Source of the DNA: Strongyloides papillosus | Lineage: Eukaryota; Nematoda; Chromadorea; Rhabditida; Strongyloididae | NCBI GenBank assembly: GCA_005656395.1 | Contig: SRSI01000042.1 | Coordinates: forward strand, 154,373 to 218,372 | Direction: 5' to 3' | DNA length: 64,000 nucleotides | Shown: positions 56,388 through 64,000 of the stretch, piece by piece | How positions within the stretch are numbered: the stretch's first letter is position 1 | Layout of the letters: every line of letters begins with the position of its first letter | Position numbers and translations under genes: made by a program | The notes under the pieces: generated by a model | The model's database searches: none | Seen by the model: only the letters and a program-made list of their open reading frames with translations | What the model was told of the DNA's origin: nothing

Positions 56388-59300
56388 CTGAAAGTATATA
56401 TATAAAAAATAATAAAGAAATAAGTTAAAGAAGTAAAAAAAATTTAACATTTTGAAGAGTGTATATAATAATGATATTAGAAGTAGGGGAGCTTGTGGCT
56501 GTATGTATGTGATTATATACTTAAAATTCGCGTGGTTGTATATATATAATAATATTATAAAGTATAGATGGGAAGAGGAAGTAGTAGATTCAAAGAAATA
56601 TATAAATATAAAACATATATAACAAGAAATAAGGGGAGGGCGAGAGTTATCTCTCTTATCAGTAAAAAAAATTTTTTGATGGAGACTGGAGCTGATGATG
56701 ATGTATTGAAAGAGAGAGAGAAAAGAGATTATGTAATAATATATAACATTACTAAAAAGTGATAATATGTATTTAGGTTGAGGAGAAAAACCATTTTGAC
56801 GGGTAATCAAAAAGATTTTTAAGAAATGAGACAAAATCTTTAAAGATTAAATTTTCTGAATATTTTATAGTAGTAACCTCATGAATGCTTATGATAATAA
56901 TAAATGATAATAACAAATAGTGTATAAAAAGAGGAGAGGGGGTATAATAGAGTGATAAATTATAGATAAAAGAGATAATAAGTATTTTATAAAAAGATAT
57001 AATATTATATAAATCATTTTCCTGATGTATATTTTTACTTTGATCGAAATGCCTCATAAAAATTTTTCAAATGAGGGATTAATTTAATAAATGCAATTTA
57101 AAATAATATATTTAATTGAAAGGTATGTTTAAAAAAACAATAGTAAATAAACAGGCTTTAGGATAATTACTAACGACAAAGTGATGGAAAATGAAACATA
57201 TGTGATTTTTGGGTTTTTAGAATGGATAAATTGTATGATAGAATGGTGGAAAAAAATTTAATGTATTCTAGAAACTTGAAATCTTATCAATACTTTATCA
57301 TAAATAAATATATTAAATCATTAAATCATCCTTCCTTTAAAAATAACAAAAATCATTAAGTAACTTTTTTTGCACACTCTTCTTTAGTTAATAACAAAAT
57401 TGGAATATAAAGAAATGACTGGTTAAAAAAATTTGTTTTTGATTTAAAAATAAAAAAATTGTAGTTATATTAGTAATAAAAAATTGTATATATGTATAAA
57501 GCTTCCATAAATATGTATATATTCTTATCAGTAGAAGATTACCCTTACATATATATTTGAATGTAATATATATAGTAGTAAAATAATACAAAAAAAATAT
57601 ATACTTAACCCAAAAGAAGTATTTTATATATAATGTTATTTTATTTTTAAAGAAACATTTAAAAACGTGAAAATATTTTGGGACAAGAATGTATGTTTGT
57701 CTAAAAGACAAAATATGTATATAAAAATAATGAATGCAAAAAGTAATAGTAATATTTCTTTATTTTATATTTTTTTAGTATATATATAAATATGTTTTGA
57801 AGTTTTATTATTAAGATTATATCATATGTTTCTTTTTGAAAGAGGATACATGAAGATATAATATATAATGATATATTTGATGGAGAGAAAAGACAATGAT
57901 ATTTAAAGATTTTTAATAATAATATCATATTTTTATTTATAAAATATATTATTTTTCTTTACTTTTTCAATGAATTGAAAAAAAGAAGGAATTTGATAAA
58001 ATATATATAATCAAGTAGGTAAAAGTTAAAAACATCTTCAATGGTACTTATATAATATTTGAAGGTAAATGTCAAAAATATACACAAACTATGGTAAATA
58101 TATAAAAATAAATATTAACAGAATACTAAGAAGAAGAAACTTTTCTTTTATTTTTTTATTATAGAAAGATTTATATTCTTCAGAATAGATTGATAAAAAA
58201 AGAAAAGTAATTATACATATCAATGAAGTTTACCGTTCTATTATGATAAGCGAGAGTGAAAAAAATTTGTAAATAAAGGTGAAATTTAACAAAATTTTTT
58301 TTGGAGTAAAGGTAAAATATTCACAGAACTGTTACGGTTGTGGAGCGATTGATAAAATTGATGTTGAAGCAGAAAATGTCGTATATATATACGATTTTAT
58401 ATTTTATTGAAAAAAAATACTAAACAATTTTGAAATTCATATATGTTTATATATAATATTATTGTTTAGTAATATTTTTTTCATATATAGTTTCAAAAAC
58501 GTGTGTGTATATGTGGTGTGTGTGTATGGATGTGGATGTGTTTGTCTACATCAAAAATACTTTAATTTCTAATAGTTTTTTTTTCAATTTATATCATTCT
58601 ATTTCAAAATATTTTCTTTCCTCAAAAAAAAATACCTAAAAGAGGGTGGGTTTATATTAGTTATGTAATAAAATGAAACATTCTATTTATAATATTACTA
58701 ATGAAACGTTAAAAATTATTCATGAAATACATATCTGTACTCGTGTATATAATTTCATCTAAAACAAGCTATTTATAAATTGGTTTGATTAGTAGATGAA
58801 ATTTATGATAAAGTGTATATAATTTGTAATCACGTAATTATACTCTTAACACCCCCCATTTTATTCTAAAAAATTTTTCCTCTATAAAAATTAAAAAAGA
58901 TTCTTTATACTTAAGAATATTAATTTTTATAATCATTGTTATCTAACTGAAAAAATTTTTTTAATAACATATTCTTATCATGATATCAAAAAATCTACCA
59001 CTAAATATATTTTTTTTTTTTTAAATATTACATGAGAAGAAAAAAAAATAATGGAATAGATTAAATATTAATAAAAATAACATACCTTTAAAAAAAATAA
59101 AAAAACAAAAAAATGATAGTAAGAGAAAGGACACAGAATGGTTGTTGTTGATATTAAAAGATATAGAATTAATTTTTTTGTTATTTTATTATTATTTTCT
59201 TCCCTATTGTAGTGCTTATTTTTACTTTTTTTTCCTTCCTTCCATTTGAAAATAGGCAATATTAAAAATGTTTTGGTGGTTAAAAACATACCCAAAATGA

Positions 59301-62300
59301 TTGCCTTTTTTTTATTAAATATATATTAAAATATAAATAACCATTTATACTTTCTCTTTCAAAAGTATTAAAAGGAAGTTTATATGTATATAACGTATTA
59401 AATAAAAAAAATTTACAAAACGTAATTTTAATTTAATTATAAAGGACACTCATTTATGGATGATTTGTAAATGCAGCCTAAAAACAAGATATTTTGAATA
59501 TTTGTCCTTTAAATGACAAGGATTAAATAATATTTATTAATGAGAAGCTATGCATATTAATATACCACTAATTTGCAAACTAACAAGGATAATTTAATGT
59601 AATAATTTATTATTATTTAAAAGAATTCATCGGTATTTTTGAAAAAGATTAATGTTATTGATAGATATTATATAAGATAGGAGACAAAGCAACATTAACT
59701 TATACTAAATGTCCCATGATCAGGTGATATAAATGTATGTTGTGTAATAATCTATTACAATGTGATTCTTTCTTTTTTTTCTATTAATGCCTACTTGTTT
59801 TGTTACAACAATGCCGATTGTGTCACAAACAAAAACAGACATTAATCAAAAATTAAATATATTAGAGAGATGTTTTACAGCTAATATTATGCAGGGAAAT
59901 TGAGAAGGTAACATTTTGAAGTATAAGAAAATATATAATAGAAGTGTAGACGTAGACAATAGTGATAAAAAACAATAAAATGTTATAAATATTTTAAATA
60001 TAAATACATCAAATGAAAGTAAAATAAGATCTTTTTTATACTTTTGATTTTAGGTAATAGAATGTATGTATTAAAATTTTTAATTGATTACAGGTACGTT
60101 TTAAAGAGGAAGAAAGTCTGTAATTCAAAATGATAGTAAAAATATAATAACAATATATATCGAAAAAAGAAAAATTCTATTTCATATCAACATTTCGTAT
60201 TGAAAAATGATCAGTAAAGTGTACATAACAATAAAATAAAGACTTTTTCCTTAAAATAAATATAGGAACTAAAAATTTTTACTTCATACACAAACATATA
60301 CACTTTAATACACATAATATTTATCAAACAAAAACCAAAAACTTCCCAGAGGTGGAGATATATTTGTAGACCGGGAGAAGCTTTATGATATTACGCAATG
60401 CGCTAACAAAGACACACTAAAATATATAATATATATTAGTATTATGTATATATATAACAAAATCACATTCATCAAATAATTAAAAATCTAGTTTGGTCAT
60501 TGATAAAGAAACTTCCAATTAACAATTTTTCTATATTATATAATGTTTCACCTTAAACACATCCCCCCTAGTTTTTATGTATTTATTTTATATAAGTAGG
60601 AAGCAAAGAATGATCAAGGGGAAGAGACAAAAAGATATGAAAAATGGAGAATAAAGTTGTACATATGCTAATATTTTATAATAGATAGTAAAAATATCGT
60701 CTACCTTAATGTTTATTTGAGGGTGGAGATGACAATGACAAGACCTGAAATCTCCCCTCCATACCTTTTTTTTACTTTATTTTTTAAAAAATATAATATA
60801 ATTATATTTCAATATACTAAAAGTTGTAGGTAGTTTGGTGTAAAAAATGTAATTTAAATATCATTAGCATTTACAAAATAATAAAATAATAGTAAAAAAG
60901 AGATGGTGTATAGGAGAAATTTATGTGAAAAATAAATAGTTAAATTTTATTTTGTTGTAATAATAATCATACATACCGGAATATAAAAAAAGAAAAAGGG
61001 GAATTGCAACTTTTATAAGGGGGTAATAATTGAAATTTGTTTGTACTTATGAAACGAGTCTCTTTAAATATATAAATATGATATGGAAAGGAGAGAGCGA
61101 GTGATGGAGAGATAGACATGTTGATATGAAATTGTATTTTAAAAAAAGGTAAATTATTATAATGGGGTAAAATTAAATTAAAAAATTTTCAAATATAAAA
61201 TTTTGGAGGACAAATAAGTGTTTAGAGATATAAATATTATAATAATATGATAATAACTTTTACTAACGAAATATAAAATATTTACCATTGTAAAAAAGAA
61301 TTAATATTACAAATTAGTTTAGTTATAATGAACATGAAGTACAAAGAATAGGAAAGGTTTTGGATATTAAAGAAATATAGTGATTACTTTTTTGTTGAAT
61401 ATAAAAAAGTTATAATGTATGATGGTTTAAAAATGATTTTAAAATATATAAAAGTGACAGGATGACGTTATATGAGAGGAATAAAAAACATTTCTCATAA
61501 GTGGTATTGCTTTTTTGCTTGGGAATAAAATTAGAAACATGATAATAGTGAAAAAGTTATCATAATAATAAATTGTGGTAAAATGTATAATTATGAGAGT
61601 TTTTTTCTGTCAAAGTTAATACATATAATAAGTGTTATGATAATAAGTAGTTTAATGGAACCGAATTGTTCATCATAATCTATACATAATACATCGGCAA
61701 AATGTGTACTTTGAGTAGTATTTATAAAATAAGATATATTTATTATCTCTGCATATGATAGTAGTCTTAAAAAAGTGTTAATTTTAATCATATCAAATGT
61801 CCTGATATGAATTTTATACTATAGATATATTTTGATAAAGAATCTTTTTAATAACCGTATAGTAGGAGAAGAGTATGTTAATATATGTTTTATTATGATT
61901 GTAATGATTTCTATTTTAGATTTACAATCGTAGGTACATCAAATATAATTTATATATAAGATATATAGCCACTATCATCATTAACATTCTCTAAAACTTT
62001 TTCGTCATATTTCTTTTTTTAATATAATGAATAACGACAATTATTTGATAATTACATTTAAAAATTTGAACTCATTTTTTTTGTTTAATTACCAAATTTT
62101 TGTTTTTTTATACTAATATTTATTTTATTCAAATTCAATTGTATTATATTAGTGTAATGTGAAATGATTATTTTTACAGGAAATTAAATATCGAGATTAT
62201 TATCTAAAACTGAAGTTTGGCGTTTTTATTATAATTAATATTTGATTATAAAATAAGAAAAACAGGTTAAAAAGTTTTTGAAACTTAATAGTATATATCT

Positions 62301-64000
62301 TCTTATATTTTATGATAAAGAGTGATATAACAGACACCTTGTGTGAGAAATTTTTCTACACCAAAAGTTGGGTTTAAAAAAAACAAGAAAAGAAGGAAAA
62401 GTATAGTTTTAAAAGTTTAAAATAAATAGAAATTTTTGTTAGCATTCAAAATGTAATAATAAAAAGGAAAATATTCCAGTTCCTGTGAATGAGATATACA
62501 TTAATTTTAAGATAAAAGAAGTGGACATAAGGAAGGTTGACTAAAATATATATTTATATAATATACTGTCATTGATAAAACTTTTAACAGAATAAAAAAA
62601 TATATATTTTCTGCATTCTTAAACATTCTTTAAATTTTCAAACAAAACTATATTATTATATAATCAGTTGATGAAAAATAGAAGACAAATTCTTTAAATA
62701 TACAGGAAATGGAATATAAGATAATTATTTTAATTTTTGTCTGTTCTTTGAGATGTATTAGAAGATAGACAGATAACAAATGATTAAGATGTATTTTTAT
62801 TTGATTTATGTTATAAAAGCAAATGCAACATTTCTTTACCACAGGCTTTGTTTAAAAAATATTATAATGAGAAAAGTTATTTTTTTTGCTATATATTTAT
62901 TTTAAAAATGAATTTAGATAAGGTATCATCCTATAAAACAGGATACCCCTTATAAGTATTAAATTTTATACTATATATATAATAAAAAAAAAGATTTCAT
63001 GAATAATCAAATAAAAATTATTGTTAGGAACACAATCTATACAAATAAAAAGGAAAGAATATATAAATATACATATTAAAATAATGAGATCTACAAAAAA
63101 AAACTAAAAAGTTGTTGAAGCTTATTTAAAAATTAAAGAAAAAGGAAAAAACTTTTTACCATTGTTTGAATAATAAATATAAATAAATTGAAAATGTAAA
63201 GATGAATTTATGTATAACTTTATGATAAAGATAAAAATGATTCAGTTTCTATATATATAAATAGAAAAAAACTTTTAGAAATCTTATAAATATCTAAGAT
63301 GTAAGATTTCATAATATAAATATTGTTTTGTTTATCTTCTAGGGAATGTGAAACCTCATAGAAAATAAAAATAATTTTGGTAATTAATGTTATAAATATT
63401 TCATAAAAATAATCTATGATTCCATAATTGTATGTGGTTAGAAAAAGGAATCGTTTAAAAATCTTATTAGATTAATAAAATGATATAACGATATTTTTGC
63501 TTCGTTTTTGTAAAGATGTCTTAAAAAATAAGACAATTTTCTTAGAAAAAAAATATTCGTTACGTCATCCTGAGAATGAATATTTGGACTAAATCTTTAG
63601 AATGTATTTATTCTAAATATACCCTTTTATATAAGGAGTATTTGATAAGAAAAAAATATTAATATGTATCATATATCTTATTTTGGTCAATATTGTATTT
63701 TGTAACATGATATTTATACATTTTTAAAACCTTAAAGCTTTAGATAAATAGACTTTTTTCCTATCTAAAAAAGAATATCTAAAGAAGAAGGTAGAGGAAA
63801 TTCACATATACATCGTTTGCTTCATTTTATGATAGCATGTAATAAAAAGTTACTAATATATATTTTAATGAAAAGGCAAACAAATTACTTTTCTGTTAAG
63901 TAATATGGAAGGTGAATGATATAACATAAATTAACTGAAATATTTTTATTATATTATTTTTGTCTTTTTTTAATGGCTACTGAGCTATCAAATAAAAAGA
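56388..64000. other. 7.6 kb gene-poor region to the window end
   Basis: Extremely A+T-rich, with GT-rich simple sequence at about 58,500-58,550 and GA-rich patches near 56,570-56,740 and 61,080-61,110. Minus-strand frames at 57,388-57,928 and 59,068-59,295 are low-complexity and not supported. Short islands at 58,325-58,382 and 60,340-60,405 may be exons or conserved noncoding elements. If the exon at 56,289 is real, this region may be largely intronic. Confidence 0.45.

Noticed and set aside
57388..59295. Minus-strand frames of 75-107 codons
   Set aside because: Almost only F, I, Y, L, K from poly-A/T tracts; no recognisable motif or splice structure.
1..64000. tRNA, rRNA, CRISPR arrays or prokaryotic operons
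   Set aside because: No cloverleaf-like G+C-rich segments, no rRNA-like sequence, and no regularly spaced repeat array; the tandem arrays found are minisatellite-like.

Overview
The window looks like nuclear DNA of a parasitic nematode of the Strongyloides group. The reasons are its extreme A+T richness, very short introns (37-60 bp), a probable spliced-leader acceptor just before a start codon, a long tandem array of secreted CAP (SCP/TAPS)-like genes of a kind known to be expanded in Strongyloididae, and nematode-type transposons (RTE, mariner). The species cannot be fixed from sequence alone.

Region 1 (1-7,352) is mostly mobile DNA. It starts inside an intact-looking LTR-retrotransposon Pol frame that carries an integrase followed by a second RNase H. 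Next come a fold-back element whose arms are tandem repeats and which holds a possible MULE transposase scrap, a retroviral-type protease relic, and a 2.4 kb inverted-repeat element with a MITE inside it. That element ends where a broken CAP gene begins.

Region 2 (6,780-40,702) is the core: 13 CAP-like loci, all on the plus strand. The complete ones share one plan: a 603-nt exon 1 (signal peptide plus a seven- or eight-cysteine domain), a 37-40 bp phase-0 intron opening with GTAAGT, and a 363-369 nt exon 2 coding a CAP-like domain that has lost the canonical catalytic-pocket residues. Six look intact (8,081; 28,332; 34,319; 36,114; 37,912; 39,695). Seven are truncated, frameshifted or carry a premature stop. 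Each has a TATA box 40-45 bp before the ATG, except the fragment at 6,780 and a decayed version at 14,709, and most also have a shared ACTTATACTTTTG-like motif further upstream. The array grew by tandem duplication (16.1-22.9 kb; 23.4-28.2 kb) and was invaded by a mariner inside a MITE inside a long-inverted-repeat element (9.3-12.3 kb), an RTE LINE with target-site duplication (17,851-21,111), and a 4.4 kb element with 20-bp inverted ends (29,350-33,720).

Region 3 (41.6-64 kb) is single-copy and gene-poor: a polytopic membrane protein (possibly MFS/TMEM180-like), a four-exon peptide-type GPCR, and on the minus strand a three-exon tandem CCCH zinc-finger gene of the TIS11/ZFP36 family. A probable terminal exon of another minus-strand gene lies just upstream of it. 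The rest is A+T-rich DNA with no recognisable genes apart from a few short islands of unusual composition.

If the array is expressed, its products should be secreted proteins, probably co-regulated through the shared promoter block. The most novel-looking items are the uniform cysteine-domain plus degenerate-CAP family with its duplication history, and the retroelement with an RNase H after the integrase.
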